Source: CAYWLQ01 sp964458775
Lineage (GTDB): Bacteria; Myxococcota_A; Polyangia; JAAYKL01
NCBI GenBank assembly: GCA_964458775.1
Contig: CAYWLQ010000056.1
Span: 1-29,808, forward strand
Direction: 5' to 3'
DNA length: 29,808 nucleotides
The translations under genes were made by a program, and so were the position numbers. Shown in pieces: positions 14,925 through 23,916 of the stretch (position 1 is its first letter; every line of letters starts with the position of its first letter). The notes beneath the pieces are model-generated. The model saw nothing but the letters and a program-made list of their open reading frames with translations. It was not told where the DNA came from and made no database searches.

Positions 14925-17144
14925 TTAGAATATTTCATCAACTCGTAGCCCCAAAAGAACGATATCCGAGAATCCCTTGCCGAGACGATTGTATTTATAT
15001 ACCCCGGCGTCGTCAAAGAGGGTTTGGTGGACTCTCTCCGGGCCAAAGAATCGATATTGAAGTTCCAGTCTGAACCTGCGGCTCAAATTCCAGCCGATAT
15101 GGATTCTCCGTGATACCAGCGCACGAGGAGGGATCTTGTCAATATCTTTTTTAGCAGCAGTAATTCCGACACCGACACCAATCCCAAATCCCCAATATAA
15201 GTTGTTTCTATGAACAAAGGACAATGAAACATCGAGTCCCATCCGCCAGTAGTTCAGATTCTCCTTTTTGCAATCATCACCCACACTGCCCGCATTTGAA
15301 CAGTAAGGAAAGCTAGAGATAGCTGCAAAATTTCTCAGCTCAAGATCAAGTCGAAAGGTGTCAGCACTTCTTGATTTCTTTGAACTATTAATTCCTCGAA
15401 AAAGAAATATAACCTCAAGGCTTCCGATGGGCCATATGTTGAATCTTGTAGGTTCATCATCATATGCAGTCAACTGCAATCCTCCTCCCAGCAGAATACT
15501 CGTGGTAAAAATATCATGTCTAAGCGGACTCATAAAACATCTACTTTGAAGCGGGCAATCCTTGTATCGGTCTTTGCATTTGGTTCGCCATACGGGTGTG
15601 ATCACTTCCGGCGGTTGTATCCTGTAGTACCCCTGCATTCCTTTTTGCTCTGTGTCATTCAGCTCCATTTCCTTGAATGTTCTAGTTCCCACAAATCGGT
15701 AGGTGAGACGGCCGTCACAGTTCATTTCAGGCACACGAATCCAGCTCGATTTATAGTCTTCTTCGCCGTTCATTTCCTTCGGCACACTGATCAAATGCAG
15801 GTGTCCCTCCGGTGTTCTTATCTCCACATACTGGATACTGTCACCGGCAAATTCAGCGCGACTTACTTTGCTTCTTTTCAGTTTCCAATCATCGTTGTAC
15901 CACCTAATCTCAATGAACCGTTGCGACTCTCCAACGTAGCCGCTCATTTCTTGACCGGGATAACTCGCAATAAGATCCCATGCCTGTTCCTGAAACGAGT
16001 CTTCTTTTTTTCCGGATGAATCTTTCCTCACCGACAAATGCATTCTTATAGGAAACTGAGCCGGACCATGGCAGACCCATTTACATTGGCTCTCTTCATT
16101 TGACGGCTTATCACAGTAAATGGCTTGGTCGACCGGAAGCATGGTTGGTTTACCTTGGTTCCCTTCATCTGGCGGCTTATCACAGTAAATGGCTTGGTCG
16201 ACCGGAAGCATGGTTGGGCATGTTTCCGGTGCAAGACAATCCCGTTTCCAGCTAACCGTGAACTCTTTTGTCCTTAATGCTATTCTCTGTCCATTAGGAG
16301 GAAGTGCCGAATTGGCCGGAAATTCGAAAACATGTCCATCGTTTTTATAGGTGATTGTATAGCGTGTCATACTATCCTGCGTCAGCGGTATGTTGTAATC
16401 GGTATCTTTATTATGGGGAAAAGGTTTTTCATTAATCATTAGGTTGCGACTCTGTTTATCGGTTACAGGATATTCCGGAATAGCCACCTTTCGTTTGACA
16501 CATCGTTGAACCAGGGACAGATCCACGTAAAACTGTCCTTCATGCGTTACTTGAGACACACGAATCGGCACGCTCCAGTAGTCACCGCCTAGCACTCTTG
16601 CATGTACTTCTTTGGTTTTCAATTCGGTAAGTCGCACTTCCATGCTGTCAGCGTGCTCAGAAAGAGTGACTCCTGTAATACCTTCGACTCCTTCAAGCAA
16701 TATGAGTATCTTTCGAGAAGCCGTAGCGGAACTATCTCCGTCCTCTTCCTTTTTCGTTCCGCATTTACATCGGTGTTCTTTAAAAAACTTTTCAGGGTTT
16801 ACATCCAATACAGTTCCGCAATCATCCGAATCCGAAGACGAAACATATTTTTTTTTCAACGAGTCGTTATCATCAGGAGCTTCAACCCCGACAGTGCCTT
16901 TCATGCATACACATGCTTCATCAGGGCGTTCTCCAATGACATCTTTGAATATAACAGTAAGTTTTTCCGGATCTCGTTGTTTCTTACCGAATACACCTGT
17001 AGGCGACAGCAAGAGCACCAGAAATGTTACAGTAGCGAGAAAACAATTTGAGCATACTTTCTTCAAGCAGCCCGTCTGAGTATTTTTCAAATGATGTAGG
17101 TCTATTTCAATATGTTCATTGAAAATCATAGTCACACACTTCAA
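14925..17144 (-). CDS. Outer-membrane beta-barrel-like protein, third gene of envelope operon
   Basis: 739 residues from the first ATG, which overlaps the upstream gene by 29 bases. A signal-peptide core 'FLATVTFLVLLLSPTGVFG' starts about 35 residues in; a TTG at 17066 would give a compact signal 'KKVCSNCFLATVTFL..' and may be the true start. The middle (about 60-560) is beta-rich and periplasmic or surface, with paired cysteines and a 23-residue tandem repeat. The last 180 residues alternate polar/hydrophobic with many aromatics ('SILLGGGLQLTAYDDE', 'YWGFGIGVGVGITAAKK', 'RRFRLELQYRFFGPERVH'). They end 'LLGLRVDEIF', a terminal-Phe strand typical of outer-membrane barrels. I do not recognise the family. 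Gene order suggests it is the outer-membrane part of an envelope complex. Confidence 0.62.
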   Translation of the reverse strand: MKCVTMIFNEHIEIDLHHLKNTQTGCLKKVCSNCFLATVTFLVLLLSPTGVFGKKQRDPEKLTVIFKDVIGERPDEACVCMKGTVGVEAPDDNDSLKKKYVSSSDSDDCGTVLDVNPEKFFKEHRCKCGTKKEEDGDSSATASRKILILLEGVEGITGVTLSEHADSMEVRLTELKTKEVHARVLGGDYWSVPIRVSQVTHEGQFYVDLSLVQRCVKRKVAIPEYPVTDKQSRNLMINEKPFPHNKDTDYNIPLTQDSMTRYTITYKNDGHVFEFPANSALPPNGQRIALRTKEFTVSWKRDCLAPETCPTMLPVDQAIYCDKPPDEGNQGKPTMLPVDQAIYCDKPSNEESQCKWVCHGPAQFPIRMHLSVRKDSSGKKEDSFQEQAWDLIASYPGQEMSGYVGESQRFIEIRWYNDDWKLKRSKVSRAEFAGDSIQYVEIRTPEGHLHLISVPKEMNGEEDYKSSWIRVPEMNCDGRLTYRFVGTRTFKEMELNDTEQKGMQGYYRIQPPEVITPVWRTKCKDRYKDCPLQSRCFMSPLRHDIFTTSILLGGGLQLTAYDDEPTRFNIWPIGSLEVIFLFRGINSSKKSRSADTFRLDLELRNFAAISSFPYCSNAGSVGDDCKKENLNYWRMGLDVSLSFVHRNNLYWGFGIGVGVGITAAKKDIDKIPPRALVSRRIHIGWNLSRRFRLELQYRFFGPERVHQTLFDDAGVYKYNRLGKGFSDIVLLGLRVDEIF
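16080..16217 (-). repeat. In-frame 69-bp tandem duplication
   Basis: Two adjacent 69-bp units (16080-16148 and 16149-16217) encode 'PTMLPVDQAIYCDKP' twice, each followed by a diverged tail (PDEGNQGK, SNEESQCK). Some 45 bases of the core are identical between copies, so the duplication is recent. It adds one Cys per copy. Confidence 0.9.
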
Positions 17145-19407
17145 CTTTTTTGCAGCAGGGTTTATATTTATTTTTTAATTCAATTCCGTGTTCATTATTA
17201 ATTCTAGATTTAACTTCCGGCTTAGGAGATTGATTACAGCTTTTTTTGTTGCGCTCGCGTCCTGCAAGGGTTAGGTAACAGATGCCGCAATCTCTTTGGA
17301 ATGAACAACTTCGGCCGGCGTCCTCTTTGCAATATAGATTTTTTTTATTTTTCGAGAGAACATATTCTAAAGGAAACTGGATTGTCTCGCCTCCGGCACT
17401 CCAGAACCAATTAGTACTGAAGGGTGCGTTGGGGCCGGGATCCCAGCTCATAGGGTCCGTAGTATCTTTTGTGGAGATTTCGCCGTTTTCCGGTAGGCTG
17501 TCCTTTGACAAAATCGGACCGATAACTCGAGCATTGGCGGGCATATTTTTTAAGGTTCCTACGAGAACACCGTCATCTGTATATATTCGAACGTTGGATA
17601 GGGACAGGTTTGTCGGCAATTTCAATTGCCAACTTTTATGCGGTGCCCAACCCTTGGCAAGTACGACCTCTACTGTTCTTTCTTGTCCGGGTTTTATCGG
17701 AGCAAAGCATATGGGAAAACGGTGTGACAAATTTGGATTATCAGAAATGAAATTTGAAGATGAGGCAACAGGATTGGAATTGTCCCCCGCCTTTACAGAG
17801 AACTGCTTGATTTGACCGCTCGATACCAAAATATAGCAATCCAAGTAGGCCGGAGGCATTTTTTCATCGCAGCTGGGAAGTCCGTAAAAGGTCAGTGTGC
17901 CGACAGAAGAATCTCCCATCTTTATTTGTGCATTCATCATGGTCATATCGAGCGGGTCCGTCGCGAAACGAAATATCAACGGAGTAGGCACATCGGTATC
18001 ATACGGCGGATCACTTACTGAGAGCCTAAGGATCGGTCCTGCTCCTTGCATTTGTATATCAAAGCCGATTGTGGCATTTTGGTTGGGACTTAAGGAAGAA
18101 AATCGAATGGCTAGTAGCGATTGTTCCCAACGCTCACTAAAAATAAGGCGTTCTCTGTCTCCGTAATTGGGAGCCCAACTCACATCTACCTCCGCGTTTT
18201 GGGGATGGTCGCCATCGAAAATTTCGTTAAACGATCGACCTCGAACTTCTAGCGGAGCTTTTATTTTGCATTGTTTGCTGTTTCGCCAAGCTGATTTGAA
18301 AATTTGAGGCGGCGAAGGTGATTTTGCATTGCAGGTTACATATTGCTTTTGAAAAAATTCGAAATAGAAGGGTTCAATAATCTCTGATTCAGAATACGCT
18401 AAGTTTTCAAAGGCTGTAGATGTCTGTTGATCGGCCTGAATTTCTTTGTAGCGTTCAGTATCATGTTCTTTTTTCGTTAGCCATCCCAACGTGGAGGTTC
18501 CCGGCTGCACGGCGGCAAGCCACTCTGTTCCGACTGTGGTTTCAGGCGACAAATTAATCACTCGCTTGATTTTATACGGCTCAAGGCAGGAACATGGACA
18601 CCAAATAGCTAAAAGCAAAGCAGCAAAGAAGAGAGACGGAATAAGAGGTCGAAACAGCAAATGCCTTATAAACCTCTTCACTGAGGTAACGGTGACGCCT
18701 AACACACCGAAAAGAATGGCAAAAATCCCGAGCATGCGGGAACCGATGGTAAAGTAGAAACTCTGTTCCACATAAAATGTAATAAATAGAAGCAATGCTA
18801 AAAATGGAAGACAAAGAATCAAAAAGATCCATCCAAAGTTTTGTTGAAATTGTGTTACCAGCTTAATTTGTTGTGCTGCCCAAAGGTGTCCGTCCTGATT
18901 TTTCGATTGAAGAGAAACGTATAAAGACAAAGGATTCAAAAAGCGTCGAATTCCTTCGGCCGTTCGATTCAGTTTGATATCCTTTATTTTAAAAGACCAA
19001 TTGGGTCCGTACAATTGCTCTATTTTGTTCTCATCCTGTTTAACACCGTTAATCTCAATGACCAAAATCAGATCTTCATTGTCTTGAGTTGTCGAAGATT
19101 TCGAATTCATCGAAGTAACTGTTTTTTTATTTTCAGTATTGGTTTCCAATACCGGCACCGAATTCTCCAGTGCCGGCAAAGTCGTTTCAGCGTCAGCCTG
19201 AAGAGTGCAGTTAGGTGACGCCTCGAAGGACTCACTTTCTTTTGACTTCAAGGCAGCGTTTCGCCCCTTTTCAATTCGTCTGAGCGCCTCATTTTTAATG
19301 TCTTTGTCGTCGCATTGAAATTCGATCTCGATGCATGTGTCTTTCTTTACTATGACGTAGTCGGGATGGGAGTCACTTCCATTATAGTTAATCGACAATT
19401 TTTTCAT
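17116..19407 (-). CDS. Three-TM inner-membrane protein with large periplasmic domain, unknown family
   Basis: 763 residues. The N-terminal 190 residues have no signal and read as a soluble, probably cytosolic region with a low-complexity Ser/Glu/Thr stretch (about 50-110). Three hydrophobic helices follow at about 191-213, 221-241 and 254-272, the last ending in a Cys cluster 'CPCSC'. The remaining 490 residues are beta-rich and Cys-containing, ending 'CCKKVEVCDYDFQ', and are most likely periplasmic. I recognise no family. The ATG overlaps the stop of the upstream lipoprotein gene (ATGA) and its own end overlaps the next gene by 29 bases, so the three proteins are made together. The topology suggests a link between cytoplasm and envelope (inference). 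Confidence 0.6.
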   Translation of the reverse strand: MKKLSINYNGSDSHPDYVIVKKDTCIEIEFQCDDKDIKNEALRRIEKGRNAALKSKESESFEASPNCTLQADAETTLPALENSVPVLETNTENKKTVTSMNSKSSTTQDNEDLILVIEINGVKQDENKIEQLYGPNWSFKIKDIKLNRTAEGIRRFLNPLSLYVSLQSKNQDGHLWAAQQIKLVTQFQQNFGWIFLILCLPFLALLLFITFYVEQSFYFTIGSRMLGIFAILFGVLGVTVTSVKRFIRHLLFRPLIPSLFFAALLLAIWCPCSCLEPYKIKRVINLSPETTVGTEWLAAVQPGTSTLGWLTKKEHDTERYKEIQADQQTSTAFENLAYSESEIIEPFYFEFFQKQYVTCNAKSPSPPQIFKSAWRNSKQCKIKAPLEVRGRSFNEIFDGDHPQNAEVDVSWAPNYGDRERLIFSERWEQSLLAIRFSSLSPNQNATIGFDIQMQGAGPILRLSVSDPPYDTDVPTPLIFRFATDPLDMTMMNAQIKMGDSSVGTLTFYGLPSCDEKMPPAYLDCYILVSSGQIKQFSVKAGDNSNPVASSSNFISDNPNLSHRFPICFAPIKPGQERTVEVVLAKGWAPHKSWQLKLPTNLSLSNVRIYTDDGVLVGTLKNMPANARVIGPILSKDSLPENGEISTKDTTDPMSWDPGPNAPFSTNWFWSAGGETIQFPLEYVLSKNKKNLYCKEDAGRSCSFQRDCGICYLTLAGRERNKKSCNQSPKPEVKSRINNEHGIELKNKYKPCCKKVEVCDYDFQ

Positions 19408-20765
19408 GCCGGGTCATCCTTACAAAACTGATGATCGATAAATTCGGGATAGGTCATGTCATGCTTTAAAGTGGATTGGCAATTACAGGTCAAACCGTCA
19501 GGTAAATTGACGCCCGTTATACAGCGAGGTCGACACGTACCGTTGTAGCAGGTTCCAAATCCCCCATATCGAAGCTCCGGACATGCCCACCCGTTTGTAT
19601 AGAATTGATTTTTACCCGTCGTCGAGGTGTCCGTCTTATCTGAGTCACCTGAATCCATGTCCATTTTCGGCGACAATCGACAATCTTGGATAACACGCAA
19701 AGCAGATGACGAGCTGGAATTGATTGTGAGTGTTCGACAAGATTCCTCCACGCAACATCGCCCCGCTAGACAGCTTCCAAATTTGATCGGCAATTCACAT
19801 CCCTTACCCTCACTTGATTCTCCTGAGCCCGCATCAATCAACAGACACTCTGAGACAATCTCATTTCCATAATATGTTTTTGCATTGCCTTGCACTCCCG
19901 CATCCTGTGACGTGTCCAATGTATTCCTGAATTCAGTATCGCTGTCCGCCAGTGTCGGAGCATCGGAACACACTCCGTTTTTACACACACCTACTCCGCT
20001 TATAAAACATTGACGAGCGTTCATTTGAAACTCGTCACCCACAGAACAATCGGAAACAGGGACATTTGCTTCGGGGAGATCCGACGGCTGTATGTCGATC
20101 AAACTTGTAGCACCGACTATTCTATTGCTGTTATTGGCCCAACAGCCTAATCGAAGAATAGTAACGATACTTTCTGTTGAGCAGTTGTTGTTCTCAATTT
20201 GTGGGGGAACTAAGGTGTCCAGAGTAAACCTATGTTCATCAGCTTGGTCGACTTTTTGGGGAGAAACATTGAAAAGACGAACAAGACGCAACGCCCTGCT
20301 CACATTCTTAATACGGCCTTTTGATTTTTCCCCTTCAGCGTCTTGTGGATACTCGATAACAGGGGTGTTGACAAAAACCCCACAGCGCACTTGTCTTGCA
20401 TTTTTGGGGGAGGTCCAGAAAAAGACCTTTCGGCCGGCTTCTTCCGTCCAATTTAAATCAAACTCAGGCACCCCAAAACCGGTCAGCAGTGCATCAAATT
20501 CTTCGAAAACCTTTCGAATAACGTCGCATTTCCCCGGCGTTTGCTCTGTGTCACTATTGTTGATCCGTTTGGTTCCCAATGGACAGTCTCCATCGGTATC
20601 CAATGTACTGCCGTCCTTTGGCCAGCTTACGCTTTGGTCATCGCATTCAACGGTCGGCTCATGAAAGCAACCTGAGGTAAAGAAAACAAACACAAGATTG
20701 GCAGGAACAATGAAGTTCGAAAATCTTATTAATAGATGTTTGAACATGATAGATCTTGTACACAT
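19404..20765 (-). CDS. Cys-rich lipoprotein, first gene of envelope operon
   Basis: 453 residues from the ATG at 20765, chosen over the longer frame (20837) because GGAG lies 7 bases before it. The hydrophobic stretch 'VPANLVFVFFTSGC' ends in a lipobox-like TSGC (C33). The mature protein is Cys-rich with short repeated motifs of the myxococcal type: 'CFISGVGVCKNGVCSDA', 'GSCLAGRCCVEESC', 'GGFGTCYNGTCRPRC'. 'DTDGDCPLGT' near its start and an Asp/Ser patch 'DSGDSDKTDTS' recall the tethers of neighbouring enzymes. Family not recognised. The stop overlaps the next start (ATGA), the first of two overlaps that bind the operon. Confidence 0.62.
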   Translation of the reverse strand: MCTRSIMFKHLLIRFSNFIVPANLVFVFFTSGCFHEPTVECDDQSVSWPKDGSTLDTDGDCPLGTKRINNSDTEQTPGKCDVIRKVFEEFDALLTGFGVPEFDLNWTEEAGRKVFFWTSPKNARQVRCGVFVNTPVIEYPQDAEGEKSKGRIKNVSRALRLVRLFNVSPQKVDQADEHRFTLDTLVPPQIENNNCSTESIVTILRLGCWANNSNRIVGATSLIDIQPSDLPEANVPVSDCSVGDEFQMNARQCFISGVGVCKNGVCSDAPTLADSDTEFRNTLDTSQDAGVQGNAKTYYGNEIVSECLLIDAGSGESSEGKGCELPIKFGSCLAGRCCVEESCRTLTINSSSSSALRVIQDCRLSPKMDMDSGDSDKTDTSTTGKNQFYTNGWACPELRYGGFGTCYNGTCRPRCITGVNLPDGLTCNCQSTLKHDMTYPEFIDHQFCKDDPA

Positions 20766-21226
20766 TTGTGTTCTCCATGAAAAATACTCAACCAAGTTGC
20801 CGAATGCCACTGATGAATTATCGAAAATACAGCGCAATAATAGGCAAAGAATAGAAAATTAAAATTCTTTTGTCCATTTTTTTAGGAAAGCCGGGGATGG
20901 TCCTGTCATGTTGTCATCTTGGGGAGGCAACTGCCTAAATGCTGCTATGACTCCTCTTCAAGCTGCAGATTGTATCCGGTGTGCTTATCCTGCTTTTTGG
21001 TTTTCTTCCACAACTTCTCAAAAAGCTTTGTAGAAACAATAAGGCACTGTTGTAGACGACTTCTCTAAACTGACCTGAATTGCCGACGATTCTTGATCGG
21101 TTACTGTTTTTTCTTCAACTCCGCCTTCTCCCTACCAATGATTGTAGAGTTTCGGTTAAATATATGATATTAAAACATGTTTTTTTTATAACCTTTTGAT
21201 TTTGCAAAGAAAAGGCATAACAAGCT
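20766..21226. other. Divergent intergenic region, no gene recognised
   Basis: This 461-base spacer separates the envelope operon (-) from the spermidine-synthase-like gene (+). The right end is very AT-rich (TTTTTTTTATAAC near 21180-21192) and could hold a promoter for the gene at 21227, but no -35/-10 pair of good quality was found. A stretch of minus-strand frame (about 21134 to a TGA at 21018) reads like coding sequence but has no start codon or Shine-Dalgarno; it may be a gene relic. Confidence 0.4.
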
Positions 21227-23575
21227 ATGGACAACAATAAACAACAATCTAATAGTGAGGTTTTTATTTCAATCTTTTTGATCGGGCTTTTATGCTTGAT
21301 GATTGAACTTATTCAGGTTCGCATGCTGTCCTTTTTTTTGGGAAGTATCAGCAATTTTTTAGCTATACCTATAGCTTTGTTCGGTTTGGCTTTGGGTTCT
21401 TTATATTGTCACCTTGTATATAAGGGAGATCGACATAAATTGGTGCAAGTTGCATCACTGCTGGTTTTTCCCGTTGCTGCGATTACCTTTGCTTCGGTTT
21501 TTATCATTTCCAATACTTTTTTTAGTGATGTTCATGTTGTGAGATCAATGCCCGGAAGTGATGCGGGGCGTCTGGCGGTATACGGCACCATATTTTTGCC
21601 TTTATATAGCATTTTCGGTGTTCTTTTAACTACTTACTTCACCATGTACTCCCACATGATCGGCAAGTTGTACTTTTTCGATTTAGTAGGTGCAGGTCTC
21701 GGTTGTTTGATAACTTCTCTTCTCTTTACATATTCCGATCTTCCGCCCACTATTGTAGCCCTGCTTTTGCTGTCAATGCTGCTCATTTTCAACACAAGGA
21801 CTTCACATAAAGGACTTATCGTAACTTGTGCTGTATTGGCATTTGGTATTATTCAAGCATTAGCCTATACAGGAGCGATCTTTCGAGAAAAACCTAATCC
21901 CGAAGTATTGGGATCAGCTCTCATGTCACAACGATCTATTAACAGCGGAGTAGTTGAAGCAGCCGTTGAATGGAATCATATAGCTCGTTCATCTCTTTTA
22001 AGAACAGGGGCAAATCAAAGAGACCCGGCCGTTGGCGATTTTATTATTGTGCAAGATGACGGACTGAGCAATGTCGGTGTAGAAAAGTTCAACCCAAACT
22101 ATGATGCAAACTACTATCTTAACAGAGGAATACTTCAGCATTCTTTTGCGCGAATAATGGGTAAACAACCGAAAAACATTCTTGTGATGTTTGCAGGATC
22201 GGGCAAAGACATGATGATCCTGGATAGTCTTAGCGACAACAAAGCAAATATTACCGGCGTGGAACTCAATCCTTCAGTAAAAAAACTAGCATTGCATCCT
22301 GCTGCTTACACAGCAAATGTGGGTGCTTTTCTAAGAAAAAGCAATATTCGATTTGTTATTCAAGAGGGTCGAGATTTTCTAAATCACGATCAAAACAAAT
22401 ATGATTTTATATTTGTCGCTTCCAACGGAGCCGTGCATGCAAACCGAACCGGACATACAAGGAAATATTTAGACACCTATGAAGCTGTTCGAGCCTATTT
22501 AGACAGCATGACAGAAGACAGTATGATTGTATTTTCTAATCAACCCGTTCATAGAAAAATAGAGTCGTTTAGAGCACTATTTGAAGAGAGAAAGATGGGG
22601 GATTTTGCAAAGGCAGCTTTCATTTTTGGACCTCCTAACGATCCATTTTTAAGATCGGCGGTTATAAAGAAACAACCGTTTACTGTAGAAGAGGTAACAA
22701 AATTGACCGAGCGCATTAAATCTCTGAGACCTCAATGGCAAGTTCTGCATAATCCGCTTGGTCAAAGTCATCAGGATGTTGAAATGTACGTAACAGTTTC
22801 TCCCGAAAAGAGAAATGACAGACTTGTAACTGATGACAGGCCGTTTACTCAAAAGATCCTCCTTTCAGACTTTGAACTTTTTCCCCAAAAACAACGGCTA
22901 AGAGATATTGCCTACTCATCAAACTGGATAAAGATTTTTACGTGCATAGTATTTGCAGTAATCTCTTTGATAGTAATGTTCATAGCAAGATTTGCGGGTT
23001 CAAAAGAGGGAAGACTGCCCATGTGGTGGCTTGCCTATTTCTTTGTCTCAGGTGTTTCCTATATGGGAGTGCAGATAGGTCTAATAGGAAAAATTGAGCT
23101 GTTTGTAGGCAATCCGCTTTACGCTGTTGCAGTAATCCTTGCGTGTTTTCTTGTTTCCAACGGTGTCGGAGCTTACCTGCAAGAACGTTTCAGTATAATG
23201 AAAGGACCTTTGACACTAACCGCCGTTTCAGCTGTTTCTATATTGTGGAGCGTGTTATGCGTTGAGCTCTTAAATGCATACTTTTTATCAATTCCAATGG
23301 TAATAAAGGTTGTTCTTGTCGCAATTGCCGTAATGCCGTCCGGTACAGCACTCGGTATGTACTATCCTTTTGGTGTAGCAACTTTGGTTAAAGCGGGAAA
23401 AGAAAAGACTATTTCGGTAACCTACGGCGCAGCAACTTTATCTTCGGTTTTAGGTTCATCCTTGGCGGTAACGCTGCTGCCCAATTTCGGATTCTCCAGC
23501 ATCATATTGGCGGGAGCCGTAGGCTATGCATCAGTATCCCTGGTCTATTTCGGCGCAAAACGTTTTGCCTTGTAA
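21227..23575 (+). CDS. Membrane-embedded spermidine-synthase-like protein
   Basis: 782 residues in three parts. Residues about 10-215 hold roughly six hydrophobic helices, beginning 'FISIFLIGLLCLMIELIQVR', the usual opening of 'SpeE-like' integral-membrane proteins. Residues about 260-560 form a soluble Rossmann-type aminopropyl/methyltransferase-like domain: 'NILVMFAGSGKDMMIL' (around 318-332, motif I with F-A-G-S-G), 'ITGVELNPSVKKLA' (motif II acidic residue), 'YDFIFVASNG' and 'RKYLDTYEAVRAYLDSM'. Residues about 570-780 contain another six or so helices. The classical spermidine-synthase 'GGGDGG' is replaced by FAGSGK, so polyamine synthesis is doubtful; the substrate is unknown. The arrangement is widespread in Myxococcota. 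The Shine-Dalgarno is weak. Confidence 0.75.
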   Translation: MDNNKQQSNSEVFISIFLIGLLCLMIELIQVRMLSFFLGSISNFLAIPIALFGLALGSLYCHLVYKGDRHKLVQVASLLVFPVAAITFASVFIISNTFFSDVHVVRSMPGSDAGRLAVYGTIFLPLYSIFGVLLTTYFTMYSHMIGKLYFFDLVGAGLGCLITSLLFTYSDLPPTIVALLLLSMLLIFNTRTSHKGLIVTCAVLAFGIIQALAYTGAIFREKPNPEVLGSALMSQRSINSGVVEAAVEWNHIARSSLLRTGANQRDPAVGDFIIVQDDGLSNVGVEKFNPNYDANYYLNRGILQHSFARIMGKQPKNILVMFAGSGKDMMILDSLSDNKANITGVELNPSVKKLALHPAAYTANVGAFLRKSNIRFVIQEGRDFLNHDQNKYDFIFVASNGAVHANRTGHTRKYLDTYEAVRAYLDSMTEDSMIVFSNQPVHRKIESFRALFEERKMGDFAKAAFIFGPPNDPFLRSAVIKKQPFTVEEVTKLTERIKSLRPQWQVLHNPLGQSHQDVEMYVTVSPEKRNDRLVTDDRPFTQKILLSDFELFPQKQRLRDIAYSSNWIKIFTCIVFAVISLIVMFIARFAGSKEGRLPMWWLAYFFVSGVSYMGVQIGLIGKIELFVGNPLYAVAVILACFLVSNGVGAYLQERFSIMKGPLTLTAVSAVSILWSVLCVELLNAYFLSIPMVIKVVLVAIAVMPSGTALGMYYPFGVATLVKAGKEKTISVTYGAATLSSVLGSSLAVTLLPNFGFSSIILAGAVGYASVSLVYFGAKRFAL

Positions 23576-23701
23576 AAGGCAGCCTGCTTAATTCTTATCT
23601 TCATTTCATCATATAGGTAATTAATTCCCATCTCTATCAACCTGGACAATCGATGTTTTCAGTGTTACTCTACAATTTGGTCGTTCTTGACGGAGAGATT
23701 T

Positions 23702-23821
23702 ATGAATTTGCACAGCAAAAAAACAATTTCTTTTATTATCGCTGATAAAAATGCTGTTCAGTCGATCTCTGCAAACCCTGTATCAAGTATAAACAACGTT
23801 TCCAATAAGCCGACTTTGTAA
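23702..23821 (+). CDS. 39-residue leader-type small ORF
   Basis: ATG at 23702 preceded by GGAGAG six bases upstream. The predicted peptide begins 'MNLHSKKTISFIIADKNAVQ' and ends 'NNVSNKPTL'; seven of 39 residues are Ser and six are Asn. It has no TM or known motif. Its TAA stop (23819-23821) lies inside the first hairpin of the structured RNA that precedes the FemAB-type gene. That layout suggests a regulatory leader peptide rather than a functional protein. The coding nature rests only on the Shine-Dalgarno and position. Confidence 0.4.
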   Translation: MNLHSKKTISFIIADKNAVQSISANPVSSINNVSNKPTL

Positions 23822-23900
23822 GTCGCAAGCGGATTGCCTCGGCTAAACCCCTTAGGCAGTCCTAAGGGTACAGGTCGTTTTTTCGGCCTAGCCTTGTTTT
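23811..23900 (+). promoter_or_regulatory. Structured RNA leader / possible attenuator before FemAB gene
   Basis: A series of perfect stems: CGACTT/AAGTCG (23811-23825, loop TGT), an alternative GCAA/TTGC (23825-23837), and a three-way junction. The junction has P1 GGCTA/TAGCC (23841-23845 with 23889-23893), P2 CCCTTAGG/CCTAAGGG (23849-23868, loop CAGT) and P3 GGTCG/CGGCC (23873-23888, loop TTTTTT, one G-T pair). TTGTTTTTC follows P1 directly, as in an intrinsic terminator, and the AGGAG of the downstream gene comes 8 bases later. I could not match it to a known riboswitch class. Confidence 0.55.
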
Positions 23901-23916
23901 TCAGGAGATATGAAAT

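Noticed and set aside
14852..15073. Plus-strand 73-residue ORF after the GH45 gene
   Set aside because: Mostly antisense to the outer-membrane protein gene, with no Shine-Dalgarno.
21018..21134. Possible 37-codon minus-strand gene in the divergent spacer
   Set aside because: No start codon or ribosome-binding site, and no recognisable motif.
23761..23893. GEMM (c-di-GMP-I) riboswitch or twister ribozyme
   Set aside because: Isolated matches (GCAAACC, CTAAACC) occur, but the required core order and the GAAA/receptor or AAGC/GG elements do not fit the observed stems.
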